DNA of 64,000 nucleotides from an uncultured Pseudomonas sp. (GTDB lineage Bacteria; Pseudomonadota; Gammaproteobacteria; Pseudomonadales; Pseudomonadaceae): NCBI GenBank assembly GCA_943912755.1, contig CALTWF010000013.1, positions 11,073 to 75,072 of the forward strand, read 5' to 3'. Shown piece by piece: positions 63,828 to 64,000 of this stretch (position 1 is its first letter; each line of letters starts with the position of its first letter). The notes under the pieces were generated by a model. It saw only the letters and a program-made list of their open reading frames with translations, ran no database searches and was not told where the DNA came from. The position numbers and the translations under genes were made by a program.

Positions 63828-64000
63828 TTAGGCTCGCCGCTGCCGCGCCAAGGTCATCGCCGTATCCTCGATCATGTCCTCCTGCCCGCCAACCATCCCC
63901 CGCCGGCCCATTTCCACGAGAATCTCCCGCGCCGACACGCCGTATTTCTTCTCCGCCCGCTTGGCGAACAGCAGGAACGAGCCATACACCCCGGCAAAGC
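63828..64000 (-). CDS. 4-hydroxy-2-oxovalerate-type aldolase, C-terminal fragment
   Basis: The last 56 residues are visible; the rest lies past the right edge. They read FAGVYGSFLLFAKRAEKKYG, then REILVEMGRR and GGQEDMIEDTA, the typical C-terminus of DmpG/BphI/TesG-type aldolases, which split 4-hydroxy-2-oxoacids into pyruvate and an aldehyde. TesG/HsaF are the versions used at the end of steroid ring degradation. The fragment alone cannot separate them from the aromatic meta-cleavage versions. Confidence 0.85.
   Translation of the reverse strand, partial: FAGVYGSFLLFAKRAEKKYGVSAREILVEMGRRGMVGGQEDMIEDTAMTLARQRRA

Overview
The window is high-GC bacterial chromosome from a Pseudomonas, most likely of the fluorescens/putida lineages. 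The grounds are a PQQ alcohol dehydrogenase (exaA/ped-type) cluster, a wss-type acetylated-cellulose operon, and many REP palindromes of the GTGGGAGCTGGCTTGCC class. No tRNA, rRNA, CRISPR array, insertion sequence or prophage was recognised.

Region 1 (1-5.7 kb) is a periplasmic alcohol-oxidation cluster. It holds the end of a LuxR-type response regulator, an exported pentapeptide-repeat protein and a calcium-type quinoprotein alcohol dehydrogenase. Divergent from these run cytochrome c550, a SoxYZ-like carrier and a metallo-beta-lactamase-fold quinoprotein-relay hydrolase.

Region 2 (5.7-18.4 kb) is an acyl-CoA catabolic cluster: an enoyl-CoA hydratase-like protein, an SDR, a MaoC-DUF35 fusion, four acyl-CoA dehydrogenases forming two ChsE-like pairs, a small MaoC protein, a thiolase-fold Ltp2-like aldolase, an acyl-CoA ligase and a DUF1329 protein. 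Its parts correspond gene for gene to the actinobacterial steroid side-chain (igr: chsE1-chsE2-chsH1-chsH2-ltp2) and fadE26-fadE27 systems. They imply activation of a carboxylated side chain, dehydrogenation, hydration and retro-aldol removal of the side chain from a bulky ring compound.

Region 3 (18.6-22.9 kb) is a yjfK-yjfL-yjfM-yjfC-like envelope operon followed by a YdjM-like membrane hydrolase that starts with TTG. A palindromic element of about 170 bp follows.

Region 4 (23.35-34.26 kb) is one giant gene of about 3636 residues. Its N-terminal half is nine tandem units of about 209 residues, each made of two homologous halves. An AT-richer junction, YD repeats, a TccC-like RHS core and a variable hydrophobic C-terminus follow. 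No immunity gene lies next to it.

Region 5 (34.3-49.1 kb, minus strand) is the tightly coupled operon wssA-I for synthesis, export, trimming and O-acetylation of cellulose. The second MinD-like gene wssJ is absent. Region 6 (49.6-54.3 kb) holds rlhA, a RidA-family gene, an M24 peptidase gene and an MFS transporter gene.

Region 7 (54.7-64 kb) holds a beta-barrel porin, a periplasmic sulfatase, an RND/MMPL transporter, a LuxR-type regulator, a 3-alpha-hydroxysteroid-dehydrogenase-like SDR, a second SDR, and the tail of a 4-hydroxy-2-oxovalerate-type aldolase that continues past the right edge. Regions 2 and 7 together look like two pieces of one steroid or terpenoid catabolic regulon separated by about 36 kb of unrelated genes. 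That link is inference.
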